From Streptomyces sp. NRRL S-118 (GTDB lineage Bacteria; Actinomycetota; Actinomycetes; Streptomycetales; Streptomycetaceae), in contig NZ_KL591020.1 in assembly GCF_000716335.1 (NCBI RefSeq), positions 70,651-134,650 of the forward strand: a stretch of 64,000 nt of DNA, read 5' to 3'. Below are positions 1-8,321 of the stretch, piece by piece. Below the pieces are notes generated by a model. The model saw nothing but the letters and a program-made list of their open reading frames with translations. It searched no databases and was not told where the DNA came from. How positions within the stretch are numbered: position 1 is the first letter of the stretch; the number at the start of each line of letters is the position of its first letter. The translations under genes were made by a program, and so were the position numbers.

Positions 1-1657
1 CATCGACTACGAGTACCCGACCTCGATGAAGGACGCGGGCAACCCGCTGGACCACTCCGTCTCCAACGCCCGCCGCGCGGGGCTCGTCAAGGGCTACGCG
101 GCGCTGATGAAGACGCTGCGCGAGAAGCTCGACCGGGCGGGCGCGGCCGACGGCAGGCACTACCTGCTGACCGTCGCCGCCCCCTCCTCCGGCTACCTGC
201 TGCGCGGCATGGAGACCTTCCAGGTCCAGAAGTACCTGGACTACGTCAACATCATGTCCTACGACCTGCACGGCGCCTGGAACGAGTACGTCGGCCCGAA
301 CGCCTCCCTCTTCGACGACGGCAAGGACGCGGAGCTGGCGGCGGCGAACGTCTACGGCAGCCAGCAGTACGGCGGCATCGGGTACCTCAACACCGACTGG
401 GCGTACCACTACTTCCGCGGCTCCATGCCGGCCGGCCGCATCAACATCGGCCTGCCGTACTACACGCGCGGCTTCAAGAACGTGCAGGGCGGGACGGACG
501 GGCTGTGGGGCAGGGCGGCGGCGACCACCTGCCCGGCCGGGTCCGGCCTGACCAAGTGCGGTGACGGCGCCGTCGGCATCGACAACCTGTGGCACGACAA
601 GGACGACAACGGCAAGGAGTCCCCGGCCGGCTCCAACCCGATGTGGCACGCCAAGAACCTGGAGAAGGGCGTCCTCGGCGACTACCTGCCGAAGTACGGC
701 TTCGGCGCCGACACCAGGCTGACCGGCACCTACGCCCGCAAGTACGACTCCACGCTGGTGGCACCGTGGCTGTGGAACGCGGAGAAGAAGGTCTTCCTGT
801 CGACGGAGGACGAGCAGTCGGTGGCCCGCAAGGCCGACTACGTGGTCGACAAGGGCATCGGCGGCACGATGGTGTGGGAGCTGGCCGGCGACTACGGCTG
901 GAACGCCGCCAAGGGCCAGTACGAGCCCGGCTCCACGCTGACGTCCCTGATGTACGACAAGTTCAAGGCGGCCACGCCGTACGGCGCGAAGGTCTCGAAC
1001 AAGGCGCTGCCCACCAAGGCCGTGAACATCGGGGTCGAGTTCGGCGAGTTCAAGCTCGGCGACTCCAACTACCCGATCACACCGAAGGTAAAGATCACCA
1101 ACAACACGAGGACGACGCTGCCGGGCGGTACGGAGTTCCAGTTCGACTACTCCACATCGGCCCCGGGCAACGCCTCGGACCAGTCCGGCTTCGGCACCAA
1201 GGTGATCAGCAGCGACCACACCGGCACCAACGCGGGGGGCCTGAAGGGCGACTTCCACCGGGTCTCGCTGAAGCTCCCGGCGTGGCAGACGCTGGCGCCC
1301 GGCGCTTCGGTGGAGCTGTCCTTCAACTACTACCTGCCGGTGTCGACGCCGTGGAACTGGACCGTGAACATCGGCGGCACCACGTACGCACTCGCCGGTG
1401 ACCTGGCGCGGGGCACGACGGTGACCGAGCCGGGGTCCGGCTCCGCGCCGTCGCCGGACCCGACCGGCCCGAACCCGACGCCCACGCCGACCCCGGGGGC
1501 GTGCACCGCGCCCGCCTGGAGCGCGACGGCCGAGTACGGCGGCGGGTCCACGGTGTCCCATGCGTCCCGCACGTGGAAGGCGAAGTGGTGGACCAAGGGC
1601 GAGGAGCCCGGCACCACCGGCGAGTGGGGTGTCTGGCAGGACCTCGGCGCCTGCTGA
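1..1657 (+). CDS. GH18 chitinase with C-terminal chitin-binding domain, 5'-truncated by the window edge
   Basis: Secreted enzyme that hydrolyses beta-1,4 bonds in chitin. The window opens inside the family 18 catalytic motif: the first codons (bases 2-19) read IDYEYP, so the catalytic Glu is at bases 11-13 and the signal peptide plus N-terminal half lie outside. Further GH18 landmarks are the YDLHGAW strand (bases 269-289) and [11 protein letters not shown] near 870-900. A beta-sandwich module follows (about 1010-1410), then a Pro/Thr linker and a short aromatic-rich CBM5/12-type chitin-binding domain ending in Cys (about 1500-1654). The first ATG, at base 26, is internal and is not the start. 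Chitinases of this genus are often under DasR and carbon control, but the promoter is not visible here. Confidence in the family is high. Confidence 0.93.
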   Translation, partial: IDYEYPTSMKDAGNPLDHSVSNARRAGLVKGYAALMKTLREKLDRAGAADGRHYLLTVAAPSSGYLLRGMETFQVQKYLDYVNIMSYDLHGAWNEYVGPNASLFDDGKDAELAAANVYGSQQYGGIGYLNTDWAYHYFRGSMPAGRINIGLPYYTRGFKNVQGGTDGLWGRAAATTCPAGSGLTKCGDGAVGIDNLWHDKDDNGKESPAGSNPMWHAKNLEKGVLGDYLPKYGFGADTRLTGTYARKYDSTLVAPWLWNAEKKVFLSTEDEQSVARKADYVVDKGIGGTMVWELAGDYGWNAAKGQYEPGSTLTSLMYDKFKAATPYGAKVSNKALPTKAVNIGVEFGEFKLGDSNYPITPKVKITNNTRTTLPGGTEFQFDYSTSAPGNASDQSGFGTKVISSDHTGTNAGGLKGDFHRVSLKLPAWQTLAPGASVELSFNYYLPVSTPWNWTVNIGGTTYALAGDLARGTTVTEPGSGSAPSPDPTGPNPTPTPTPGACTAPAWSATAEYGGGSTVSHASRTWKAKWWTKGEEPGTTGEWGVWQDLGAC

Positions 1658-1674
1658 CCGTGTGACGGGACGGA

Positions 1675-1711
1675 GCCCGGCGGTGGAGAACGGCCCTTGC
1701 CACCGCCGGGC
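1675..1711 (+). terminator. Hairpin terminator after the chitinase gene
   Basis: Perfect 12-bp inverted repeat (1675-1686 with 1700-1711) around a 13-nt loop, starting 17 nt after the chitinase stop. There is no U-tract, which is usual for terminators in this GC range. Confidence 0.6.
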
Positions 1712-2020
1712 CTCTCCGCGTCCCACGCCGGGCCGGGCGCGGGCTGCGGAGCGTTGGCGACCGACGTCAACGCCGCGAGGTGCGGTGTCCGGACGCCCGC
1801 GTCCCCGGAGGAATCCGGGCCGAGTACGCCGGCAGCGCCGCCGCCCAGCGGCACGCCCACCACTCCCGTCCGCCCTGGCCCACCGCTCCCGTCCGCCCGG
1901 CTCCGCGCACCGGATGCCCGGCTCCGCCGCGGCAGGCCGGGGAGACCGCCCAGGACGCGTGCCCGCCCGCCGGCCGGGGCCTCGTCGGTACCGCCCGCCG
2001 GGTCCTCGTCGGCGCTGCCC

Positions 2021-2128
2021 GCGCGGGCGGGTGGTGCCCGGCCGGCTCCGGGCGGTCCGGGCACGTGCCGGGCGGCGCGGGCGGGTGGTGCCCGGCCGCC
2101 TCCGGGCGGTCCGGGCACGTGCCGGGCG
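2021..2128. repeat. 54-bp tandem duplication
   Basis: Two adjacent 54-bp copies (2021-2074 and 2075-2128) differ at one base. They lie in the gap, 38 bp beyond the ROK gene's stop. No coding function is apparent; this looks like recent slippage in GC-rich noncoding DNA. Confidence 0.75.
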
Positions 2129-2166
2129 CGGTGGCCGCCGACGTGCCGCGGCCCCGGGCGGGGGTG

Positions 2167-3369
2167 TCAGCGCGTGGGGGCGAACAGTTCGTCCTGGGCC
2201 TTGTCGCGCACCGTCAGGAGCGCTCCGCGCAGGACCGCCGCGCCGCCCAGGGTGCTCGCGCGGACCTCGGTGCGCAGCGGGGAGAGGGCGGTCAGCCGGG
2301 CCTCCACGCGGGCCGCCAGCGCCGGGCCGCCCGCGTGCCCGATCTCGCCGCCGAGGACCACGCAGCCAGGGTCGAGGACCGCGGTGACGGCGGCCGCGCC
2401 GAGGGCGATGCGCTCGGCGAGCGCGTCCAGGAAGACACCGGCCCCCGCGGCGAGGGCTCCGCGGACCACCACCGCGCCAGGCGGCTCCTGAACGGGGCCG
2501 TCACCCGCCGCCGCCAGGCCGTGCTCCCCCGCCAGGGCGAGGATCGCCGCCGAACCGGCGAGCGCGTGGAAGCCGCCCTCGCAGCCGGTGGCCGAGGGCA
2601 GCGTCCCGGTTCCCGGCACCGGCAGGAAGCCGATCTCGCCGGCACCGCCGGACGCCCCCCGCCGGGGCCTGCCGTCGAGCACGACCGCCGCGCCGACGCC
2701 GTGTCCGAGCCACAGCAGGACGAAGGTGTCGCGGTCGCGCGCAACCCCCTCGCGCTGTTCCGCGACGGCCGCGACGTTGGTCTCGTTCTCGACGTGGACG
2801 GTGGCGGCGGGCAGCCGCTGTTGCAGGACCGGCACCAGCCGCCGGTGCCACGCGGGCAGCTTCGCCGAGTCGCGCAGCTCGCCGGTGACGGGGTCGATCA
2901 GCCCCGGCGCACCGATGCCGACGCTGTGCAGCCGGGTCGCGCCGGCCCGGCGGGCGGTGCGCTCCAGCAGGGCCGCCGCGCGTTCCACCGCCGGCTCCGT
3001 CCCGGTGCTGGTACCGGTGGCCGGGTCGTCGGCCCGCATGGGCAGGGACGCCTCGGCGAGCGGGACGCCCAGCAGGTCGGTCACGACGACGGAGACGCTG
3101 CTCGTGCGGACGTCGAGGGCGGCGAGGTGGGCCTGGTCGGCGACGATGCCGTACAGCCGGGCGTTGGGGCCGCGCCGGTCCGCGCCCGTCTCGCCGACGA
3201 CCTGGATCAGCCCGGAGCCCTGGAGCCGCTCGACCAGATCGGCGACCGTGGGGCGGGACAGTCCTGTCAGCTCCTTCAGCTGACCTGCCGTCAACGGCCC
3301 TTCGTCCTGGAGGAGTCGCAGGGCGAGGCGGTCGTTGATGGCCCGGGCGGTGCTGGGCGATGCGGGCAT
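2167..3369 (-). CDS. ROK-family transcriptional regulator
   Basis: DNA-binding repressor of the NagC/Mlc/XylR type: an N-terminal winged helix-turn-helix joined to a sugar-kinase-like ROK domain. Residues about 10-65 form the wHTH (GLSRPTVADLVERL). The ROK fold follows, with VGIGAPG near 150, the ENETNVAA strand near 195 and a GGAGEIGFLP segment near 240. 400 residues is the normal size. The Cys-rich zinc signature of many ROK proteins is reduced to one GCEGG segment, so zinc binding is uncertain. It is divergent from the MFS transporter at 3470, and a palindrome in the 100-bp gap (3406-3426) is the likely operator for both. The probable inducer is a sugar or sugar phosphate handled by that transporter; this is inferred, not shown. 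Confidence 0.85.
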   Translation of the reverse strand: MPASPSTARAINDRLALRLLQDEGPLTAGQLKELTGLSRPTVADLVERLQGSGLIQVVGETGADRRGPNARLYGIVADQAHLAALDVRTSSVSVVVTDLLGVPLAEASLPMRADDPATGTSTGTEPAVERAAALLERTARRAGATRLHSVGIGAPGLIDPVTGELRDSAKLPAWHRRLVPVLQQRLPAATVHVENETNVAAVAEQREGVARDRDTFVLLWLGHGVGAAVVLDGRPRRGASGGAGEIGFLPVPGTGTLPSATGCEGGFHALAGSAAILALAGEHGLAAAGDGPVQEPPGAVVVRGALAAGAGVFLDALAERIALGAAAVTAVLDPGCVVLGGEIGHAGGPALAARVEARLTALSPLRTEVRASTLGGAAVLRGALLTVRDKAQDELFAPTR

Positions 3370-3405
3370 GACGTGATCCTCTCAGAACTCGTCATATCAA
3401 CTTAC

Positions 3406-3426
3406 TATCAGGCAGCCTTCCTGATA
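3406..3426. promoter_or_regulatory. Palindromic operator between ROK regulator and MFS gene
   Basis: Perfect inverted repeat TATCAGG-N7-CCTGATA in an AT-rich pocket, conspicuous against the GC-rich background. It lies 37 bp from the ROK start and 44 bp from the MFS start, and resembles operators bound by NagC/Mlc-type ROK proteins. Assignment to the adjacent ROK protein is inference from position. Confidence 0.6.
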
Positions 3427-3469
3427 ATTTACCGGGACGGGGAAGGACGGACGGATCCGGGGAGGGCCT

Positions 3470-4681
3470 GTGGCACAGGGACAGGAGTTCAGCCAGGAGA
3501 GGCTGCGGCGGGCACGATTCGCGGTCGCGGCCGTGTTCTGTGTGCACGGAGCCGTCACCGGCAGCTTCGCCACCCGGATCCCCTGGATCCAGGAGCACTC
3601 CGGGGTCAGTGCCGGCCTGCTGGGGCTCGCGCTCGCCTTCCCCGCGATCGGCGCCTCGGTGGCGATGCCGCTGGCGGGCGCGATCAGCCACCGCTTCGGC
3701 GCGCGCACCGCCCTGCGCGGCCTGCTCGCGCTGTGGACCCTCTCGCTGGTCCTGCCCTCTCTCGCCCCGGACGTCTACGCGCTGTGCGGCGCGCTCTTCG
3801 TCTACGGCGCCGCCGCCGGCATGTCCGACGTGGCGATGAACGCGCTGGGCGTCGAGGTCGAGAACCGGCTCGACAAGTCGATCATGTCCAGCCTGCACGG
3901 CATGTGGAGCGTGGGTGCGCTGATCGGCTCCGCCTCCGGCACGCTCGCCGCGCACCTCGGCGGCGACGCCCGGCTGCACCACCTCGTCGCGGCCGTCGTC
4001 CTCACCGCCCTCGGCCTGTTCTTCTGCCAGGGCGTCCTGGACCTGCGCAGCGCACCGGACGAGGAGCCTCCGCCGCGGTTCGCCCTGCCGCCCAGGTCGG
4101 CCCTGGTGATCGGCGCGATCGGCTTCTGCGGGGTGTTCGCGGAAGGCGCGAGCCTCGACTGGTCGGCGGTCCACCTGAAGGACGAACTCGGTACGTCGGC
4201 GGGGCTCGCGGCCGCCTCGACCACCGCCTTCGCGCTGACGATGGCGGTGGCCCGGCTGGTCGGCGACAAGGTCGTCGACCGGTTCGGCGCGGTGCGCACC
4301 GTGCGGGTCGGCGGCTTCGCGGCGACGGCGGGCGGCGTCCTGGTCGTGCTGGCCTCCCACCCGGTGGCCGCGATGGCGGGCTTCGGGCTCATCGGGCTCG
4401 GCGTCGCCGTCGTCGTCCCCCTGGCCTTCGCCGCGGCCGGGCGCAGCGGCCCGAACCCCAGCCAGGCCATCGCGGGTGTCGCGACCATCACGTACACCTC
4501 GGGGCTCATCGCCCCCTCGGCGATCGGCGGGGTGGCCGACGTGACGTCCCTGACGGTGTCGTTCGGCCTGGTGACGCTCCTGGCCTTCGGCCTGGTGCTC
4601 GGCGCGGGGGTCCTGCGCACCGGCGACCGGACAACGCGCACGCCGTCGAGCACGGCACTCGGGGAGAAGACCCGCGGCTGA
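3470..4681 (+). CDS. MFS transporter
   Basis: Integral membrane major-facilitator protein of 403 residues with about 12 hydrophobic segments, the usual MFS size. The N-terminus is polar (MAQGQEFSQERLRRAR), followed by the first helix. The loop after helix 2 has HRFGARTALRG, a degenerate motif A. The GTG start at 3470 has GGAGGG 4 nt upstream. It is divergent from the ROK repressor and shares its operator, so a sugar or related metabolite is the likely substrate. The sequence resembles the FucP/YbjJ-like branch, but the substrate cannot be read from it; an efflux role is equally possible. Confidence 0.82.
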   Translation: MAQGQEFSQERLRRARFAVAAVFCVHGAVTGSFATRIPWIQEHSGVSAGLLGLALAFPAIGASVAMPLAGAISHRFGARTALRGLLALWTLSLVLPSLAPDVYALCGALFVYGAAAGMSDVAMNALGVEVENRLDKSIMSSLHGMWSVGALIGSASGTLAAHLGGDARLHHLVAAVVLTALGLFFCQGVLDLRSAPDEEPPPRFALPPRSALVIGAIGFCGVFAEGASLDWSAVHLKDELGTSAGLAAASTTAFALTMAVARLVGDKVVDRFGAVRTVRVGGFAATAGGVLVVLASHPVAAMAGFGLIGLGVAVVVPLAFAAAGRSGPNPSQAIAGVATITYTSGLIAPSAIGGVADVTSLTVSFGLVTLLAFGLVLGAGVLRTGDRTTRTPSSTALGEKTRG

Positions 4682-4721
4682 CCCCGGACCTCCGGGCGGG
4701 CACGGAGCGGGTCCCGGACGG

Positions 4722-4770
4722 GGGCCCGGACGCGGCCCCCGCGGCTGCCACCAGGGCCGTGTCCGGGGCC
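4722..4770 (+). terminator. Hairpin terminator after MFS gene
   Basis: Long imperfect inverted repeat (4722-4738 with about 4754-4770): a 17-bp stem with one mismatch and one G-U pair. It begins 41 nt after the MFS stop and ends well before the NCS2 start. Confidence 0.5.
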
Positions 4771-4865
4771 GTCTACCATGGCCGCTGGTCTTTTTCGGCC
4801 GCGCCCCGGCCGGGATCCGGCCCCACGGCGTGGCCGCCCGAACCGGAGAACTGGAGCCACCCCCC

Positions 4866-6284
4866 ATGAACCTCGGCGTGCGCTGGACCCTGCACGGCGA
4901 CGGACGGACACCCGCTCCCGGAGCCGTCGTCCGCCCCGACGAACGGCTCTCGTGGCCCCGTACCGTCGGACTCGGCGCACAGCACGTGGTGGCCATGTTC
5001 GGAGCGTCGTTCGTCGCGCCCGTGCTGATGGGGCTCGACCCCAACCTCGCGATCATGATGTCGGGCGTGGCGACGGTGATCTTCCTGCTCGCCACCCGCG
5101 GCACGGTACCCAGCTACCTCGGCTGCTCGCTCTCCTTCGTCGGCGTGGCCGCCACCATCCGCGCCTCCGGCGGTGACAGCGCCACGGTCACCGGCGCCGT
5201 GCTGGCGGTCGGCGTCGTGCTGCTGCTGGCGGGCCTGGCGGTGCGGCGGTTCGGCGCGCGGATCATCCACGCCGCGATGCCGCCGGTGGTGACCGGCGCC
5301 GTGGTCATGCTCATCGGGTTCAACCTGGCACCGGTGACGGCGTCGACGTACTGGCCGCAGGACCAGTGGACCGCGCTGCTGGTGATGCTGTTCACCGGCC
5401 TGGCCGTGGTCTGCCTGCGCGGATTCTGGTCCCGCGTGGCGATCTTCCTCGGGCTGGTCTTCGGTTACGCCGTCTCCTGGGTTTCCGACCTCGTCCTCGG
5501 GAAGATCCACTCCCCGCTGGGCGGCCCCGAGGCCGTGGACCACTGGCGGCTGGACCTGTCCGGCGTCGCCCAGGCCGACTGGATCGGGCTGCCGTCGTTC
5601 CACGCCCCGGCCTTCGAGTGGTCCGCGATCCTCGTCGCCCTCCCGGTCGTCATCGCGCTGGTCGCCGAGAACGCCGGACACGTCAAGGCCGTGGGCGAGA
5701 TGACCGGTGACCCGCTCGACGACAAGCTGGGCACCGCCATCGCGGCCGACGGCGCCGCCTCGATCCTCTCCACCGCCGTGGGCGGCCCCCCGAACACGAC
5801 CTACTCCGAGAACATCGGCGTCATGGCCGCCACCCGCGTCTACTCGACCGCCGCCTACTGGGCCGCGGCCGGCTTCGCCCTCCTCTTCGGGCTGTGCCCC
5901 AAGTTCGGCGCGGTCGTCGCCGCCATCCCCGGTGGTGTGCTCGGCGGGATCACCGTCATCCTGTACGGCATGATCGGCCTGCTGGGCGCGCAGATCTGGA
6001 TCAATTCCGGCGTCGACCTGCGCAACCCGCTGAACCTGGTCCCGGCCGCCGCGGGCATCATCATCGGCGTCGGCGGGGTCAGCCTGAAGATCTCCGACAA
6101 CTTCGAACTGGGCGGCATCGCCCTCGGCACGATCGTGGTCATCACCGGCTACCACGTCCTGCGCGCCTTCGCCCCGCCCCATCTCAAGGAGCAGGAGCCC
6201 CTGCTGGACGCAGGCACCAGCGCGTACGACGACGACAACGGCGGCGGCCGTGACGACGGCGGTCAGCCGGTCGCGAGGTCGTAG
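4866..6284 (+). CDS. NCS2-family nucleobase (uracil/xanthine) permease
   Basis: Cytoplasmic-membrane symporter importing uracil or another nucleobase. At 472 residues it has about 14 hydrophobic segments. NCS2 hallmarks are present: LVAENAGHV near residue 275 (the helix-8 glutamate of UraA) and PNTTYSENIG near 315 (the helix-10 glutamate). The ATG at 4866 is chosen over one 36 nt upstream because GGAG sits about 9 nt before it and the family begins near this point. The C-terminal tail is acidic and glycine-rich. The last 22 bp overlap the convergent GH6 gene. The uracil-type motif favours pyrimidine uptake, but substrate assignment is tentative. Confidence 0.85.
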   Translation: MNLGVRWTLHGDGRTPAPGAVVRPDERLSWPRTVGLGAQHVVAMFGASFVAPVLMGLDPNLAIMMSGVATVIFLLATRGTVPSYLGCSLSFVGVAATIRASGGDSATVTGAVLAVGVVLLLAGLAVRRFGARIIHAAMPPVVTGAVVMLIGFNLAPVTASTYWPQDQWTALLVMLFTGLAVVCLRGFWSRVAIFLGLVFGYAVSWVSDLVLGKIHSPLGGPEAVDHWRLDLSGVAQADWIGLPSFHAPAFEWSAILVALPVVIALVAENAGHVKAVGEMTGDPLDDKLGTAIAADGAASILSTAVGGPPNTTYSENIGVMAATRVYSTAAYWAAAGFALLFGLCPKFGAVVAAIPGGVLGGITVILYGMIGLLGAQIWINSGVDLRNPLNLVPAAAGIIIGVGGVSLKISDNFELGGIALGTIVVITGYHVLRAFAPPHLKEQEPLLDAGTSAYDDDNGGGRDDGGQPVARS

Positions 6285-7468
6285 GCGTACTCCGGGGTGA
6301 ACGTGCCGGCCGCGCCCTTGCAGCCGTCCGACTCCCCCGGCAGCTTGACCCACAGATAGGCGTCGATGCGGGGCTCGCCCGTCGAGGTCGTCGGCGGGCG
6401 GCCCAGCGCGCGCTCGGCCGGGTCGCACCACTCGCCCGGCGGGGGCGCCCCGTTGCCGTTGCGGCTCGTGTCGATCACCGCGCCCAGGTGCGACGGCCCG
6501 CCCAACTCCGCGAGGACGCGCCGGGCGTAGGCCACCTCGTCGGCGGTGCGGTGGAAGTTCGAGACGTTGGTGAAGATGCCGTCGCCGCTGGTCCCGGCCC
6601 CCGCCCGGCGCAGGGCGGCGGCCATCTTCCCGGCGGGGTGCCACCCGGAGTGGCCCGCGTCGAAGTAGACCCTCGCCCGGGGGTTGGCGCCCTTGAGGGT
6701 TCTGGCCGCGCGGCCCAGCGCGGCGTACCGGGCCGCCCGCTGCTCCTCCGAGAGGCAGTCCGCCAGCGCGATCGCGTCCGGTTCCAGGACCACGACCACC
6801 GGCCCGTCGCCGAGCCCGGCCGCGAACCCGCCCACCCAGTCGTCGTACGCGGCGAGGTCGGGCGCGCCGCCCCGCGACGCTCCCCCGCAGTCCCGGTCGG
6901 GGATCGCGTACGGCACGAGAACGGGTGTCCGGCCGGCCGCGGCCGCGCCGGAGGTCACCGCGCGGACCCTGCCGGTGATGGTGCCGGGGTCGTACTCGGC
7001 GAACCAGACCGCGGCCGGCTGCGCGGCGATGCGCGCCTCGATGAGCGGTCGGCGCGGATCGTCGCGGTGGGCGCGCACCCAGTCCAGCACCCGCGACTGC
7101 GGGTGGCGGTAGAGCTCCGCCGATGCGGCGGGGGACGCCGGGGCCCGCTTCTCCTTCGGCGCGGGACGCGGGGAGGGCCGGGCCGGCGGACGCGCGGGGG
7201 CGGTGGCCGCGGCGGGCGGCGACGACGAGGGCGGCGACGGGACCGCGGTGGGCCGCGCGGGCAGCGGCACGGGCGCGGCGCTGCTGACGGCCTCCGGTAC
7301 CCGGGCCGTGCCGTCCCGCCCGCCGCCGGTCGCGGTGAACAGCCCGCCGACCGTGCCGGCGGCGACCACCGCCGACGCCAGCGCCGCCATCGTGTGGCGG
7401 CGCGCGGCCCGGCGCCGTTCGATCCGCCTGCGCCGCTCGGCCCGGCGCTGTGCGCGCACGCCTGACAC
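6263..7468 (-). CDS. Secreted GH6 endoglucanase/cellobiohydrolase-like protein
   Basis: Glycoside hydrolase family 6 protein, expected to cleave beta-1,4-glucan by inversion. The GTG at 7468 is chosen because a GGGGGAG ribosome site precedes it. The protein then begins with an Arg-rich stretch and one hydrophobic segment (MAALASAVVAAGTVGGLF), a signal peptide or anchor. A Pro/Ala-rich linker (about residues 55-115) leads to the catalytic domain. GH6 signatures are PYAIPDRDCGG (catalytic Asp region), VVVVLEPDAIAL and YLWVKLPGESDGC near the end. There is no carbohydrate-binding module. It overlaps the permease gene by 22 bp, tail to tail. The domain is short but complete. Confidence 0.87.
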   Translation of the reverse strand: MSGVRAQRRAERRRRIERRRAARRHTMAALASAVVAAGTVGGLFTATGGGRDGTARVPEAVSSAAPVPLPARPTAVPSPPSSSPPAAATAPARPPARPSPRPAPKEKRAPASPAASAELYRHPQSRVLDWVRAHRDDPRRPLIEARIAAQPAAVWFAEYDPGTITGRVRAVTSGAAAAGRTPVLVPYAIPDRDCGGASRGGAPDLAAYDDWVGGFAAGLGDGPVVVVLEPDAIALADCLSEEQRAARYAALGRAARTLKGANPRARVYFDAGHSGWHPAGKMAAALRRAGAGTSGDGIFTNVSNFHRTADEVAYARRVLAELGGPSHLGAVIDTSRNGNGAPPPGEWCDPAERALGRPPTTSTGEPRIDAYLWVKLPGESDGCKGAAGTFTPEYAYDLATG

Positions 7469-7580
7469 TCCGCTCCCCCTCCCCCACGGTGCCCCGCCGG
7501 TCCCCGGCTGCGTTCCCCCGTTTCGGGGAAGCCCGGCGCGATGACACCTCCGTGAGGGTACCGACTGGGAGGCTGCCCCC

Positions 7581-8321
7581 ATGGGGCAGATCGAGCAGTT
7601 CACCGCCCGCACCCCGTCGGTCGGTCCGGTCGTGGCACGGATGCGCGCGTTCCGCTCGCTGTGGCCGCCGGAGGACGGCGTAGCGGTCTTCAACCGCGTC
7701 TACCTGGCGGTCACGGAGGAGATCGACCGGCGGATCGACGCGGGCGCGTTCGGGGACCGGCGGGCCGCCGCCACGCTGGACGTGCTGTTCGCCGAGCGCT
7801 ATCTGACGGCTGTGGACACCGCGTGCGCGGGCGGTGTCCCGCCGGCGTGCTGGCGGCCGCTGTTCCAGGCGCGGCGCCATCCCGGCCTACGGCCGCTGCA
7901 GTTCGCGCTGGCCGGTATCAACGCGCACATCGGGCACGACCTGGCGCTGGCCGTGGTGGACACCTGCCGTACGCTCGGCTGCGAACCGCCCGACCTGGAG
8001 AAGGACTTCGACCAGGTGGGCGATGTCCTCGCGGTGCTGGAGGAGCACATCCGCGAAGAGCTGATGCCGGGCCCCGATCTGCTGGAGATCGCCGACCCGC
8101 TGACGCATCTGCTGGGCTGCTGGAGCCTGGAGCGGGCCCGGGACGGAGCGTGGCTCGCGGCCCGGACCCTGTGGCAGCTGACCCGGCTGCGGCGGCTGCC
8201 GGAGCTGGCCGAGGAGTTCACCGAACGCCTCGACCGCTCCGTCGGCCTGGTGGGCCGGATGCTGCTCACCCCGCTGGTGGCTCAGTCCTCCGGGAGCTCG
8301 ACCGGCGCGATCTCGTCGTAG
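7581..8321 (+). CDS. DUF5995 family protein
   Basis: 246-residue soluble, helical protein matching the DUF5995 family of actinobacteria, whose function is unknown. Recognisable features are FNRVYLAVTEEIDRR near residue 37, a LQFALAGINAHIGHDL helix near 108 that is the most family-specific segment, and a Leu-rich C-terminal helix. The HIGHD motif is suggestive of metal binding, but nothing more can be said. The ATG has GGGAGG 9 nt upstream. It is divergent from the GH6 gene (112-bp gap), and its 3' end overlaps the amine oxidase gene by 40 bp. Confidence 0.72.
   Translation: MGQIEQFTARTPSVGPVVARMRAFRSLWPPEDGVAVFNRVYLAVTEEIDRRIDAGAFGDRRAAATLDVLFAERYLTAVDTACAGGVPPACWRPLFQARRHPGLRPLQFALAGINAHIGHDLALAVVDTCRTLGCEPPDLEKDFDQVGDVLAVLEEHIREELMPGPDLLEIADPLTHLLGCWSLERARDGAWLAARTLWQLTRLRRLPELAEEFTERLDRSVGLVGRMLLTPLVAQSSGSSTGAISS

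Larger units (their letters stand above)
1658..2166. other. Noncoding gap between chitinase and ROK regulator
   Basis: About 510 bases lie between two convergent genes. The gap holds the chitinase terminator and an extremely GC-rich, Gly/Ala/Pro-like low-complexity stretch with a 54-bp tandem duplication. ORFs through it run into the chitinase gene antisense and have no ribosome site. I see no gene. Confidence 0.6.

Noticed and set aside
1330..2118. 262-codon minus-strand ORF over the chitinase 3' end and the gap
   Set aside because: Pro/Gly/Ala/Arg-rich, overlaps the chitin-binding domain antisense, and covers the tandem repeat; no ribosome site or recognisable domain.
1780..4869. 1029-codon plus-strand ORF
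   Set aside because: It runs antisense to the ROK gene and out of frame across the MFS gene. It is a shadow of GC-rich codon bias with Arg/Gly/Ala-dominated translation and no family motif.
7556..7561. GGGTAC upstream of the DUF5995 gene as a SigB-type -10
   Set aside because: No GNNT lies 14-16 bp upstream (nearest is CGAT at 13 bp), so only half of the promoter is present.
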